In this document: piece by piece, positions 30,244 through 38,264 of the stretch
Position numbering within the stretch: the first letter of the stretch is position 1
Layout of the letters: every line of letters starts with the position of its first letter
Assembly (NCBI GenBank): GCA_003518365.1
Contig: DOYU01000012.1
Location: 23,432 to 69,666 of the forward strand
Reading direction: 5' to 3'
DNA: 46,235 bases
Source of the DNA: Candidatus Magasanikiibacteriota bacterium
Lineage (GTDB): Bacteria; Patescibacteriota; Patescibacteriia; Magasanikbacterales; UBA922
Translations under genes and position numbers: made by a program
The notes under the pieces: generated by a model
Databases searched by the model: none
What the model saw: the letters and a program-made list of their open reading frames with translations, nothing else
What the model was told of the DNA's origin: nothing

Positions 30244-31467
30244 ATGACCATAGAACTGCTTATTCTCGCCCTCCTGCTCGTCCTCTCGGCATTCTTTTCT
30301 GCGTCCGAAGTCGCATTTCTCTCACTCTCCGAAGCAAAGGTAGAAACCATGGTAAAGAAGGGACTACCACGCGCAACACAAATCAAAGCACTGAAAAACA
30401 ATCCCAGAAAACTTCTCGTGACAATTTTGATTGGCAATAATATTGTGAATATCGCCGCTGCGTCACTCGCGACAGTCGTAGCCACAAGCATTTTTGCATC
30501 AGGTGCTATCGGTATTGCAACAGGTGTCATGACACTCCTTATCCTCATCTTTGGAGAAATTGTCCCAAAGGCATACGCAAGTAATCATAACAAACGCCTT
30601 GCTATCTTTTCAGCACCCATTCTTCGTTTCCTCCAATTTCTCTTATTTCCACTCGTTATTATTTTTGAAGGGATGACTACACTCGTTGCCGGCAAACATA
30701 TGCCGGAAAACATTAGTGAAGAAGAACTCAAAGCCATGGCAACAGCAGGCGCAAAGCAAGGAACAATCGAAAAAGATGAACGCGTCATGCTTGAAAAATT
30801 ATTTCAATTCAACGACATTACAGCAGAAGACATCATGACCCCTCGCGTCCAAACTATTTTTCTAGAAGACTCGATGTCTATAGAAAAAGCAGCAGAACAT
30901 ATTCAAACGCATCCACACACACGATTCCCAGTTATCAAAGAGCATTCAGACAATGTCGTCGGATTTGTACATTCACGAGATGTCCTCCTCTCATATATTG
31001 AAGAAAAAGAAAACACCCTTATCACAGATATTCTTCTCCCCATATTACGCATTCCAAAACAACTCCCGATCGATGACCTGCTCAAAGAATTCCAAAAAAC
31101 ACAGGTGCACATCGCTGTCGTCATGGACGAATACGGCGGAACGCAAGGAATTGTCACACTCGAAGATGTGATAGAAGAACTTGTGGGAGAAATTGTCGAC
31201 GAGCATGATGTGGAAGACAACATTATCAAACGTATCGACAAACATACTATTTTGGCAGCAGGAGACGAAAATATCCGAGATATCAATGACTTTCTCAATT
31301 GTGCTATTCCCGGAGATCCTTTTGATACGATTGCAGAAGTCGTCCTCGACGTGCTTGGAAAAATTCCAAGAAGCAACATGAGTGTGACGCTCGGTGACAC
31401 CGTGTGTACGATTGTTGGTGTAAAAAATCGGACAATTGCAAAAGTGCGTGTTGAAAAAACTTCATAA
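30244..31467 (+). CDS. CNNM/CorC-type membrane protein with CBS pair
   Basis: 407 residues. The N-terminal DUF21/CNNM membrane domain has about four helices with SASEVAFLSLSEAKVETMV and TILIGNNIVNIAAASLATVV. A linker precedes the CBS tandem (about 200-320): DIMTPRVQTIFLEDSMSIEK, HPHTRFPVIKE and then VGFVHSRDVLL, with VMDEYGGTQGIVTLEDVIEE as the hallmark of the second repeat. The C-terminal about 80 residues form the CorC_HlyC domain (ILAAGDENIRDINDFLN). Known members are Mg/Co exporters or are labelled hemolysin-like. It overlaps the reading context of the next gene by only a few bases (four-base gap). Confidence 0.92.
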   Translation: MTIELLILALLLVLSAFFSASEVAFLSLSEAKVETMVKKGLPRATQIKALKNNPRKLLVTILIGNNIVNIAAASLATVVATSIFASGAIGIATGVMTLLILIFGEIVPKAYASNHNKRLAIFSAPILRFLQFLLFPLVIIFEGMTTLVAGKHMPENISEEELKAMATAGAKQGTIEKDERVMLEKLFQFNDITAEDIMTPRVQTIFLEDSMSIEKAAEHIQTHPHTRFPVIKEHSDNVVGFVHSRDVLLSYIEEKENTLITDILLPILRIPKQLPIDDLLKEFQKTQVHIAVVMDEYGGTQGIVTLEDVIEELVGEIVDEHDVEDNIIKRIDKHTILAAGDENIRDINDFLNCAIPGDPFDTIAEVVLDVLGKIPRSNMSVTLGDTVCTIVGVKNRTIAKVRVEKTS

Positions 31468-31471
31468 CCAT

Positions 31472-32227
31472 ATGTCAGAATACGTACGCCTCAATAAATA
31501 CATCGCCGACCTCGGCATCTGCTCCAGACGAAAAGCAGATGAGCTTGTCGCTGCCGGTGAAGTAAAAATAAATGGCGCGCTAGTGACAGACCTTGGCACA
31601 AAAGTTGATCCGACGGTTGATGTTGTCACGGTACAAAACAAAACCTATGAACCAAGGACTCTGAACTCTGAACTGTTTTATGTTGCGTTGAATAAACCAA
31701 TAGACGTGATATCAAGCGCATCAAGCGAACAAGGTGAATCTGTGCTTGATATCATCACTGCTGACAATTATTACAAGCCAAAATTTAGAGACGATGTAAC
31801 ACAATTGGCTGGTGTACGGCTATATCCTGTTGGTCGTCTCGATAAAGATTCAGAAGGATTGATTCTTCTCACAAATGACGGCGATCTCACCAATGAACTT
31901 ACACACCCACGATATGAACATGAAAAAGAGTACGAAGTAACGATTGATACAAAACTTACTCCTGACGCAAAAAAACTTCTCACCAAAGGGATGCTTGTAG
32001 AAGGTGAGCACTATGGCGGCATGAACATTGTCAAAGAATGGAATCAAGGCAGACGTGTTGTCCTGACCGTCATTCTCAAAGAAGGAAAAAATAGACACAT
32101 TCGGAAAATGCTCGGACAGCTTGGCTACAATGTCAGTGTATTGCGACGAATCCGTATTGGAAAATTGAAACTCGGCACACTATCGATTGGCACGTGGAAA
32201 TTTGTAGAAAAAACAGATATTATATAA
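31472..32227 (+). CDS. rRNA pseudouridine synthase (RsuA/RluB family)
   Basis: I start at the ATG at 31472 (251 residues), where the S4 RNA-binding domain begins: VRLNKYIADLGICSRRKADE. The synthase domain has FYVALNKPIDVISS, then the catalytic motif GRLDKDSEGLILLTNDGDL with the conserved Asp. KEYEVTID and EGKNRHIRKMLGQLGYNV follow. RsuA modifies 16S rRNA and RluB modifies 23S rRNA. The catalytic loop and HIRKM phrase are shared, so I do not choose between them. It directly follows the CBS/CorC gene, so the two are probably co-transcribed. Confidence 0.92.
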   Translation: MSEYVRLNKYIADLGICSRRKADELVAAGEVKINGALVTDLGTKVDPTVDVVTVQNKTYEPRTLNSELFYVALNKPIDVISSASSEQGESVLDIITADNYYKPKFRDDVTQLAGVRLYPVGRLDKDSEGLILLTNDGDLTNELTHPRYEHEKEYEVTIDTKLTPDAKKLLTKGMLVEGEHYGGMNIVKEWNQGRRVVLTVILKEGKNRHIRKMLGQLGYNVSVLRRIRIGKLKLGTLSIGTWKFVEKTDII

Positions 32228-32250
32228 AAAGAAGTTTTAATCTAAACTAT

Positions 32251-32628
32251 ATGAATAGATCAGAAAAACACCCACTTGGACCTAATTTGGATGAATTGGA
32301 GCAAGTTCAAAAAGAAATAAATAACGCATTCCCTGCATATGATGACAACGGAGAACTCGCACAACAAATGGATTTGGCAAAAAAGGGAGGAAATAAGAGT
32401 GCAGAGGCAGGAACTATAGGTACTCTTCCTAAAGATGAAGCTGCACAAATTGCAGAATTTCAACAGCAGATAGCATCTGTCCCTGATACTGCAGACGACG
32501 GAGAGCTCCAAAGGGCCATGGATACGGCAAGCGTAAATACTGACATATCAATAGCAGAACAAACGCCTTCTATGTCGCCATTGCCAAAACCACCAGCAAA
32601 GAAAACTTCTTGGTACAAATTTTGGTAA
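32251..32628 (+). CDS. Small, largely disordered protein
   Basis: 125 residues, starting at the in-frame ATG at 32251. Mostly polar and low in hydrophobics: it contains LGPNLDELEQVQKEINNAFP, then many Asp, Glu, Gln and Ala residues, and a Pro-rich basic C-terminus ending in KKTSWYKFW. There is no signal peptide. The element GELQRAMDTAS resembles a similar phrase (SLEGSMDAAAAL) in the next gene. I do not recognise a family. The two genes are close together and may be duplicates that have diverged. Confidence 0.55.
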   Translation: MNRSEKHPLGPNLDELEQVQKEINNAFPAYDDNGELAQQMDLAKKGGNKSAEAGTIGTLPKDEAAQIAEFQQQIASVPDTADDGELQRAMDTASVNTDISIAEQTPSMSPLPKPPAKKTSWYKFW

Positions 32629-32635
32629 GACATCA

Positions 32636-33118
32636 ATGAAAAATATGGAAAGAAGACATGTCAATGCACAAGAATTGATTGACCATGGACCAAGCATACC
32701 ACTACCAGATCCTGCAACAGTTGACCGCGATTTAGCTGAGCATCCCCCCACAGAGAAGGAAACAGAAGCTTTTAAAATTAGGGATGCCGTGAGAGCATCA
32801 ACAAAGACTACCCGAGAGCAAGTGAATACGACACATTATGGACTACCTGCGATCACACAAGAACAGATAGATGCACACAAAATTCAGACGCTCCGAAGAC
32901 AAATAGAAGAATCTGATTCACTTGAGGGTTCCATGGACGCAGCAGCCGCATTAAAACATATAGAAGAAAAAGGAGAAGAGCCAACTGAGCGCCCCGGACT
33001 ACTCACATTACCTACACAATCAACAGAAACAGTACTTCAACAAGTACCACTCAAAAAACCATCGCCTCTGAAAAGAATTACTCGACAAATCACAGACTTA
33101 TTCAAACGAGCAGCATAG
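32636..33118 (+). CDS. Small, largely disordered protein, possible paralog of the preceding gene
   Basis: 160 residues, starting seven bases after the previous stop (a second ATG lies three codons in). Polar and charged, with Pro-rich ends: IDHGPSIPLPDPATVDRDLA, KTTREQVNTTHYGLPAITQE, and a basic C-terminus KKPSPLKRITRQITDLFKRA that could be an amphipathic helix. No enzymatic motif is visible. It ends at a terminator and is probably co-transcribed with the gene at 32251. The role is unknown. Confidence 0.55.
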   Translation: MKNMERRHVNAQELIDHGPSIPLPDPATVDRDLAEHPPTEKETEAFKIRDAVRASTKTTREQVNTTHYGLPAITQEQIDAHKIQTLRRQIEESDSLEGSMDAAAALKHIEEKGEEPTERPGLLTLPTQSTETVLQQVPLKKPSPLKRITRQITDLFKRAA

Positions 33119-33131
33119 CCCCGTCCTTCCC

Positions 33132-33170
33132 AAAAACGAGCAATCTGATATACTGAAGATGCTCGTTTTT
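33132..33170 (+). terminator. Intrinsic terminator of the disordered pair
   Basis: An 11-base perfect stem, AAAAACGAGCA (33132-33142) with TGCTCGTTTTT (33160-33170), followed by TTAG. The 17-base loop is long for a terminator. Confidence 0.7.
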
Positions 33171-33187
33171 TAGTATAATTCAATGAT

Positions 33188-34246
33188 ATGAAACCAGACA
33201 ATAAACTCTCATTTACAAAAATGAGGTCAATCTTCTTTTTTACGATCATTGTGATCCTCTCGATCACCATGCTCTACCTCTTCCGCCCATTCCTCTACCC
33301 TATTTTTTGGGCAGCAGTGATCGCGATCATGTTCTACCCATTTTTCAAAAAACTTTCCAAGCACCTTCCAAACGGTATTAGTATCACGCTTACGATTGCA
33401 TCAGTCGTCGTGACACTCATGATCCCTCTCACCCTGCTTGCCGGACTCCTGGTCAATGAATCAATTGGCCTCTACCAAAGCATTTCCTCACAAAATCTGC
33501 GTGGCGCAATTGAAACTGCTGAAACATGGTTTGTCGGAACACCACTCGCGCCATATCTCGAACAAGCAAAAACCGACTGGCCAACCTACGCGACCAAATT
33601 TGCAAACGCGACTTCAAACACAATCTTCTCCACCATAAAAAGCGTCACACAAAATTCTGTTCGCTTTTTCTTCATGATCTTCATCATGTTTTATACACTA
33701 TATTACTTTCTCAAAGATGGAGCCAAGATGCTGGCGCGCCTCATGCATCTCTCGCCACTTGGCAATCAATATGAAGAAATGCTTTACGAACAATTTACGT
33801 CCACAACTCGCGCAACACTAAAAAGTACGCTTATTGTTGGTGGTATCCAGGGGACACTCGGCGGCCTTCTTTTCTTGATCGCCGGAATTGATGGCGCGCT
33901 TATCTGGGGAACGATCATGGTCGTATTGGCAATCATCCCAGCCGTCGGCCCACCACTGGTACTCGTGCCTGCCGGTCTCGTCGCATTGTTTACCGGCAAT
34001 GTCAGTGGAGGGGTCATTCTCCTCGTTGGAGCTCTTGTGATCAGCTTTATCGACAACATTCTCAGACCAATACTTGTAGGCAAAGATATTCAGATGCATC
34101 CCCTTGTTGTCCTCTTTGCAACACTTGGTGGTATATTTCTTTTTGGTGTTTCAGGGTTTGTCATTGGACCAATCATCGCGGCACTCTATACATCTATCAT
34201 GACCATGTACGAACATTATTATAGAAATGAATTATCAAATAATTAG
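33188..34246 (+). CDS. AI-2E-family permease (PerM/UPF0118)
   Basis: 352 residues with about eight hydrophobic helices: an N-terminal pair (RSIFFFTIIVILSITMLYLF and following), and a cytoplasmic central stretch (QAKTDWPTYATKFANATSNT). The C-terminal part has the motif GIDGALIWGTIMVVLAIIPA VGPP, an approximate match to the family's I-P-x-x-GP. FIDNILRPILVGK is the family signature near the end. Known members export AI-2, or Na, or have unknown substrates. It lies 17 bases after a terminator and ten bases before mscL, with which it is likely to be co-transcribed. Confidence 0.9.
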   Translation: MKPDNKLSFTKMRSIFFFTIIVILSITMLYLFRPFLYPIFWAAVIAIMFYPFFKKLSKHLPNGISITLTIASVVVTLMIPLTLLAGLLVNESIGLYQSISSQNLRGAIETAETWFVGTPLAPYLEQAKTDWPTYATKFANATSNTIFSTIKSVTQNSVRFFFMIFIMFYTLYYFLKDGAKMLARLMHLSPLGNQYEEMLYEQFTSTTRATLKSTLIVGGIQGTLGGLLFLIAGIDGALIWGTIMVVLAIIPAVGPPLVLVPAGLVALFTGNVSGGVILLVGALVISFIDNILRPILVGKDIQMHPLVVLFATLGGIFLFGVSGFVIGPIIAALYTSIMTMYEHYYRNELSNN

Positions 34247-34257
34247 GGAATGCGTGT

Positions 34258-34689
34258 ATGAAAAAGTTTCTGGAAGAATTCAAATCATTTGCCATGCGTG
34301 GCAATGTAGTGGATCTTGCAATCGGTGTAGTCATTGGTGGTGCATTTGGAAAAATTGTCACGTCTCTCGTCAATGACATTATCCTACCACCCATTGGAAA
34401 ACTCCTTGGTGGCGTGGACTTTACAAATCTCTTTATCACATTTGGTGATGAAACATATGATACACTCTCAGCAGCACAAGAAGCGGGTGTGGCAACATGG
34501 AACTATGGCTTATTTATCAATACCATTTTGGATTTTATCATTGTTGCCTTGGCGATCTTCATATTAATAAAACAAATGAATAAACTAAAGAAAAAAGCAG
34601 AAACTGAAGAAAAGGCACAATCGGCAGCAAAACTTTCAAAGCAAGAAGAATTGCTGACGGAAATACGAGATTTGCTGAAACAAAAGTAA
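34258..34689 (+). CDS. mscL: Large-conductance mechanosensitive channel
   Basis: 143 residues, the normal length for MscL. Helix S1 and TM1 read LEEFKSFAMRGNVVDLAIGV, VIGGAFGKIVTSLVNDIILP. The pore-lining GNVVDLAIGVVIG and the conserved FGKIV-x-S are present. A periplasmic loop (VDFTNLFITFGDETYDTLS) joins TM2 (YGLFINTILDFIIVALAIFI). The C-terminal helix is basic then acidic (NKLKKKAETEEKAQ), forming the cytoplasmic bundle. The channel relieves osmotic pressure by opening a wide pore. It is followed by a strong terminator. Confidence 0.96.
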   Translation: MKKFLEEFKSFAMRGNVVDLAIGVVIGGAFGKIVTSLVNDIILPPIGKLLGGVDFTNLFITFGDETYDTLSAAQEAGVATWNYGLFINTILDFIIVALAIFILIKQMNKLKKKAETEEKAQSAAKLSKQEELLTEIRDLLKQK

Positions 34690-34693
34690 AAGA

Positions 34694-34726
34694 AAAAAAC
34701 GCTCGCCGAATTGGCGAGCGTTTTTT
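34694..34726. terminator. Bidirectional terminator between mscL and tRNA-Leu
   Basis: A 14-base perfect stem (34694-34707 with 34713-34726), core CGCTCGCC/GGCGAGCG, with A-rich and T-rich arms. It ends one base before the 3' end of the tRNA on the opposite strand, so it serves both genes. Confidence 0.9.
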
Positions 34727-34727
34727 G

Positions 34728-34811
34728 TACCGCGGGCGGGACTCGAACCCACGAGCCCTTACGGGCGGGAGATTTTAAGTCTCCTGTGTATACCAACTCC
34801 ACCACCGCGGC
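34728..34811 (-). tRNA. tRNA-Leu (anticodon UAA)
   Basis: An 84-base cloverleaf on the minus strand. The acceptor stem is GCCGCGG with CCGCGGU (a G1-U72 wobble). The anticodon stem is GGAGA/UCUCC with loop CUUAAAA, so the anticodon is UAA, reading UUA. The variable arm is long, GCCC-x-x-x-x-GGGC, as required for a class II tRNA. The T arm is GUGGG/CCCGC with TTCGAGT. The discriminator is A, as usual for tRNA-Leu. The CCA end is not encoded. Confidence 0.95.
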
Positions 34812-34940
34812 TTCATAACTGTGCGACTGTATCATATTATGCACAGCTTTTCAATGGTTGTCCACCTTCCATACACTGTCTATCCACGAATCCCCCCTTG
34901 ACACGCTTTTCATACAAAAAAAGTGTGGTATAGTACGACT

Positions 34941-35086
34941 GTATCCCACACAGCCGCTCTCTATATATACCGCGCACCCCAGCATGTTGCCCTGCCGTAG
35001 GCAGTTCTATTCAGCAAAAGGGGAATGGTTCTACTGTCTTGCGTTGGTATATTCGGAGAACGGCCTGTGGGCAAGGGCTTTTTTTG
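34941..35086 (+). ncRNA. Candidate structured RNA, rod-shaped like 6S RNA
   Basis: A 145-base element in a 500-base gap without a supported gene. A TATAGT -10 lies at 34929-34934. The ends close on each other: CCCACA (34945-34950) with TGTGGG (35066-35071), then GCCG/CGGC and UCUC/GAGA, then TATATACC (34973-34980 region) with GGTATAT, and GCGCA/UGCGU. The apex holds CCCC/GGGG and CTGCC-gta-GGCAG. A T-run (CAAGGGCTTTTTTTG) follows directly, as in an intrinsic terminator. A long irregular rod with side loops closed at both ends is the shape of 6S RNA. I found no 6S, SRP, tmRNA or RNase P sequence signature, so the identity is open. Confidence 0.55.
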
Positions 35087-35129
35087 AAATTCTCGATACG
35101 ACGTTCTTTTCATGTCTTGCCCCTCTTTT

Positions 35130-35236
35130 TCTCGCAAGTCATAGTACATTGGCCCTTCAAAAAAAGGCCCGTCCGTATCTTCTCCTTCGGGAGACAAGCA
35201 CCAACAACACCCTCTGCACAAGGGTGTTGTTTTTTT
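35130..35236 (+). ncRNA. Possible second small RNA ending in a strong terminator
   Basis: A CATAGT element at 35131-35136 could be a -10. Downstream come a hairpin UCUCC-UUCG-GGAGA with a stable UUCG tetraloop (35181-35194), and an 11-base terminator stem AACAACACCCT/AGGGTGTTGTT (35203-35231) with a T-run to 35236. The block between the first terminator (35086) and uppS contains no credible reading frame. It may be a short RNA or just a tail of the first. Confidence 0.35.
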
Positions 35237-35314
35237 GTCGTTCTGCAACAATGATTCGCGTGTAGACAGCGTAATCTTGCAGTTTTTTCAGAATAAACGT
35301 AGAATAACATCCAT

Positions 35315-35995
35315 ATGTCAAATACCCACGAACAACTGAAACACATTGCCTTCATTATGGATGGCAACCGCCGCTGGGCAAAACAGCGCCTCATGCCAGC
35401 TGCCATGGGACATGCTGAAGGGGCAAAAACACTCAAAAAAATTGCCAAAGCCGTCAAGGCACGCAACATTCGGTACATGACGGTCTATGCGTTATCAACG
35501 GAAAATTTGAACCGATCAAAGGAAGAACTGGATTATTTGTTTTCCCTTTTTGGAAAACTTGTAGATCAATTTGACGATCTTATCAAAGAGGATGTTTGTC
35601 TGAAAATCCTCGGCAATATGACATTGCTTCCAAAAGATCTCGCAACAACATTGAAACAGCTCGAAGCTGATACCGCACATCACAAAACAATGACCCTCTC
35701 ACTTGCGATTGCATACGGCGGACGAGACGAAATTGTCCGCGCAGTGAGAGAGATGGAAGATTCAAGAAACGCAACCGAAGAAACACTTGAAGCACATCTC
35801 GATATGCATGATATCCCAGACGTGGACGTGATTGTCAGGACTGGTGGGCATCACCGGCTATCAAATTTTCTCATGTGGAAGAGTGCCTACGCTGAGCTTA
35901 TTTTTACCGACACCTACTGGCCAGCATTTGATGAAAAAGAACTTGATGAAATTCTCGCGTGGTACGAAGGACAGATGAGAAACTTTGGGAAATAA
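35315..35995 (+). CDS. uppS: Isoprenyl transferase (undecaprenyl diphosphate synthase)
   Basis: 226 residues. It opens with HIAFIMDGNRRWAKQRLMPA, where the catalytic Asp lies in MDGN. GHAEGAKTLKKI follows, then YMTVYALSTENLNRSKEEL (the flexible loop with Asn and Ser), and LAIAYGGRDEIVRAVRE. Near the end are DVIVRTGGHHRLSNFLMWKS, matching the RTSG-x-x-RLSNFL region, and AYAELIFTDTYWPAF. The enzyme extends FPP with isopentenyl units to make the lipid carrier for cell-wall sugars. The gene starts 79 bases after a terminator and stands as the first of its unit. All recognised active-site residues are present. Confidence 0.95.
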   Translation: MSNTHEQLKHIAFIMDGNRRWAKQRLMPAAMGHAEGAKTLKKIAKAVKARNIRYMTVYALSTENLNRSKEELDYLFSLFGKLVDQFDDLIKEDVCLKILGNMTLLPKDLATTLKQLEADTAHHKTMTLSLAIAYGGRDEIVRAVREMEDSRNATEETLEAHLDMHDIPDVDVIVRTGGHHRLSNFLMWKSAYAELIFTDTYWPAFDEKELDEILAWYEGQMRNFGK

Positions 35996-36000
35996 ATTAG

Positions 36001-36107
36001 TAGGTGTTAGGTATTAGAGACATTAGGTTTTAGAACAAAAAAAGAACATCGATAATGCGATGTTCTTTTCTATACGGCATCTCATCTAAAAAATTTCCTA
36101 ACACCTA
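36001..36107. terminator. Terminator enclosed by an 11-base inverted repeat
   Basis: The terminator stem AAAAGAACATCG (36040-36051) with CGATGTTCTTTT (36058-36069) has a six-base loop and A/T flanks for use on both strands. Around it the tract TAGGTGTTAGG (36001-36011) is the reverse complement of CCTAACACCTA (36097-36107), which overlaps the PduO stop. Degenerate TTAGGTATTAG units fill the left arm. Confidence 0.7.
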
Positions 36108-36653
36108 TTTTCTCCACGTCACCTCTGCATGTCCTTCCTTCACATTGATATACCTTCCAAGCGTAAATAACGCATCACTCAGTCGATTGAGAAAATGTTG
36201 AACCACAGGGTTCAATTTTGACGCAGTTTGAAGTTCTACCACTCGTCTTTCTGCACGTCTGCACACAGCACGCGTATGGTAGCACACTGCCGCTGCACGA
36301 TGCCCACCCGGCAAGATGAACTGCGTCAATTCAGGAAGCTCTTTTGTCATTTCATCGATCCATGTTTCGAGCTTCTCTACATGTGCATCCCCCACTGTTG
36401 GAACATTTACAAGGTCTGTTTGTACAGCAGCAATCATGCCACCTACGTTAAAAAGATGATGTTGAATTTGAATAAGTTTTTCTTTTTCAGTACGCCACTT
36501 TGGCTCTTCGAGAAATGAGATGAGAACACCAAGATATGAATTCAATTCATCGACTTCGCCGATCGCATCTATCTCAATACAATTTTTTTGTACTCGTTTG
36601 CCACCGAGGAGTGATGTTTCGCCGGCATCACCGGTTTTGGTGTAAATTTGCAT
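36105..36653 (-). CDS. Cobalamin adenosyltransferase (PduO type)
   Basis: 182 residues. The family start YTKTGDAGETSLLGGKRVQK holds the ATP-binding TKTGD. Next come IGEVDELNSYLGVLISFL, then HHLFNVGGMIAAVQ. The last helices read PGGHRAAAVCYHTRAVCRRA, ERRVVELQTASKLNPVVQHF and LNRLSDALFTLGRYIN. All are typical of PduO-type corrinoid adenosyltransferases, which make adenosylcobalamin from cob(I)alamin and ATP. No cobalamin synthesis genes are in the window. The ribonucleotide reductase at 38374 depends on this cofactor, so salvage and activation of imported cobalamin is a coherent role. Confidence 0.94.
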   Translation of the reverse strand: MQIYTKTGDAGETSLLGGKRVQKNCIEIDAIGEVDELNSYLGVLISFLEEPKWRTEKEKLIQIQHHLFNVGGMIAAVQTDLVNVPTVGDAHVEKLETWIDEMTKELPELTQFILPGGHRAAAVCYHTRAVCRRAERRVVELQTASKLNPVVQHFLNRLSDALFTLGRYINVKEGHAEVTWRK

Positions 36654-36688
36654 AGTAATGAGCTATTTAAAAATCTATTAAAACATAA

Positions 36689-37429
36689 TTATGACGCATC
36701 CCGCAACCCATCCTCCATCACACGAAACAATGTCCTAAACGTCTTCGCGAGTGGCGCATTTGTGAGGAGGGTGCCGAAGATTGGCTCTCCGAGAGAGATG
36801 AGTGCGATGGAATCATTCCAGATCAAAATGTCTGTCTGAAATTCGTCGTATGAATTCGGCACAACGAAAAATTCATAATATCCTTTCATAATGTCTTTCA
36901 TGCTTTGCGCGACATCTGTGCCAGACTCTGTACTAAGGATATCATGCAACATAATTTCTTTTTCTTTCAATCCCTTTGCATACGCATCGAGAAAAGATGA
37001 CTGCAGCGAATTAAGCTGTTTTGTCGATCCGATCGCAAAGACTTCCGCTGCCTCGTACGTCTGCCAGTAAATCTGCTTCACTTCTTCGAAGCCCTCATAA
37101 AACCGAATCTTCGGCTTATTTTTTTGTACCGTGTAGCGTGCTCTGAGATCCGGGACGATAGAAGCGAGCGAGTCACGACGCGCATCAAAACTCCGGAGCA
37201 GTGCCTCTGGGTCAGAGGCCAGATATGCTTTTCGTTTTCCTTCCTGCTGCTCGGTGATAAGGCCCTGATTTTTCAGGCTATCGAGGACGTGGTAGCAGTT
37301 TGTACGTGCTATTCTCGTGCCTTTTGCCACTTGTGGAGGGCTAGAGAGCCCATTCTCGAGCAGAAAGATATACACCCTGATTTCCGATTGATTCAGGCCA
37401 AATTGTGAGAGTTGCTGTTCTATAGTCAT
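36689..37429 (-). CDS. TrmB-family transcriptional regulator 2
   Basis: 246 residues. The helix-turn-helix reads QLSQFGLNQSEIRVYIFLLE, then QVAKGTRIARTNCYHVLDSL, KNQGLITEQQEGKRKAYLA. A coiled linker and an effector domain with FYEGFEEVKQIYWQTYEAAE follow, ending in DILIWNDSIALISLGEPIFG. This layout matches the protein at 16731, but the sequences have diverged. It is transcribed divergently from the gene at 37639, sharing a promoter region (37445-37542), so it could regulate that gene and itself. No clean palindromic operator was found there. Confidence 0.9.
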   Translation of the reverse strand: MTIEQQLSQFGLNQSEIRVYIFLLENGLSSPPQVAKGTRIARTNCYHVLDSLKNQGLITEQQEGKRKAYLASDPEALLRSFDARRDSLASIVPDLRARYTVQKNKPKIRFYEGFEEVKQIYWQTYEAAEVFAIGSTKQLNSLQSSFLDAYAKGLKEKEIMLHDILSTESGTDVAQSMKDIMKGYYEFFVVPNSYDEFQTDILIWNDSIALISLGEPIFGTLLTNAPLAKTFRTLFRVMEDGLRDAS

Positions 37430-37444
37430 ATATTGTCAATTCTA

Positions 37445-37473
37445 TATATATCATATTTTTGCCTTTTTGTCAA
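37445..37473 (-). promoter_or_regulatory. Promoter of TrmB 2
   Basis: On the minus strand a perfect TTGACA (37473-37468) and TATATA (37450-37445), 17 bases apart. The transcript would start less than ten bases before the ATG. Confidence 0.7.
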
Positions 37474-37513
37474 GTTTTTTGTAGAAAATACATTATACAC
37501 AGTATATATACCA

Positions 37514-37542
37514 TTGACATTTCCACTTTTTTGAGGTATAGT
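37514..37542 (+). promoter_or_regulatory. Promoter of the membrane-anchored GC-rich gene
   Basis: A perfect TTGACA (37514-37519) and TATAGT (37537-37542), 17 bases apart, divergent from the TrmB 2 promoter. It implies a leader of about 90 bases. Confidence 0.75.
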
Positions 37543-37638
37543 ATGTCGTCATCTTGAAGCAGGGGGAAGGTCTCCCAGACGCAAGGTGATAAAGTCAACA
37601 AGACCGCGAGGCCAGCGGTATAGAAAAAGGTCAGTGAG

Positions 37639-38109
37639 ATGGGTACAACGATTTTTGTTATCGCCCTCGTTATCGTTCTCACCTTCGTCCTCATCCTGCG
37701 CAAGAAGGGGCAGAGCCCACTTCAGGATGAGAAGGAGGTGACAAAGCCTTCCTTCGAAGACGTCACGCGATGGTGGGAGGACCTCATGGACCCCGTGGAG
37801 TTCTTGGATAAAGAACCCATTGAGAGTGTCCCCGCGGCCATGGACTTCCACTACGAAGCTGCTGTAAACGCGGGGGTACTCATCAGCCGCCGCACTCGCC
37901 GCTTCTGTAAGGGGTTGGCCCACGAGGCACTCCGTCGAGCGGAGGCATCGAAGGGCACGGACGCGAAGGCCATGTTGGTCCTTCGCATCATGACCTCCTC
38001 CGACATGGCGACTCCCGGAGGTTTCTTCGGGAGCATCGAGTCGGAGAACAAGTTCTCCGACTTGGTCGGCTCCACCTTGGAGCCACTCGGGATCGACTGC
38101 GACTGGTGA
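37639..38109 (+). CDS. Membrane-anchored unknown protein, GC-rich
   Basis: 156 residues. An N-terminal helix (IFVIALVIVLTFVLILRK) probably anchors it with the rest inside. The remainder is charged with a helical look: DVTRWWEDLMDPVEFLDKEP, ESVPAAMDFHYEAAVNAG, RRTRRFCKGLAHEALRRAEA, SKGTDAKAMLVLRIMTSSDM. I do not recognise a family. Base composition is visibly more GC-rich than the flanking genes, and the gene has a strong promoter of its own. A reverse-strand reading frame exists over the same region, but it lacks a promoter and signal features. Acquisition by transfer is plausible. Confidence 0.7.
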   Translation: MGTTIFVIALVIVLTFVLILRKKGQSPLQDEKEVTKPSFEDVTRWWEDLMDPVEFLDKEPIESVPAAMDFHYEAAVNAGVLISRRTRRFCKGLAHEALRRAEASKGTDAKAMLVLRIMTSSDMATPGGFFGSIESENKFSDLVGSTLEPLGIDCDW

Positions 38110-38264
38110 CGTTCTTTTACAAAAGGAGGAAGAGACCAAATCAAGGTTGGTCACCTGCGTCCGTCGGAACGCGTGCCTGCACAGCACAAATCCGACTTCA
38201 TTCTTTTGTATATCAGTCGCATGTAGTGTGATTGATTGGTGTGAAGAAGAATGAAAAAAATATT

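Noticed and set aside
34858..35265. A 135-codon open frame and overlapping reverse frames (34961-35251, 35110-35478)
   Set aside because: They run across hairpins, a T-run terminator and a likely RNA, have no ribosome binding site, and the proteins look random (many Cys, Leu and Ser without pattern). I treat the region as noncoding.
37549..38187. A 212-codon reverse frame opposite the membrane-anchored gene
   Set aside because: It lacks a promoter and a credible start. The forward gene has a strong promoter and a membrane helix. GC-rich codons create long antisense frames.
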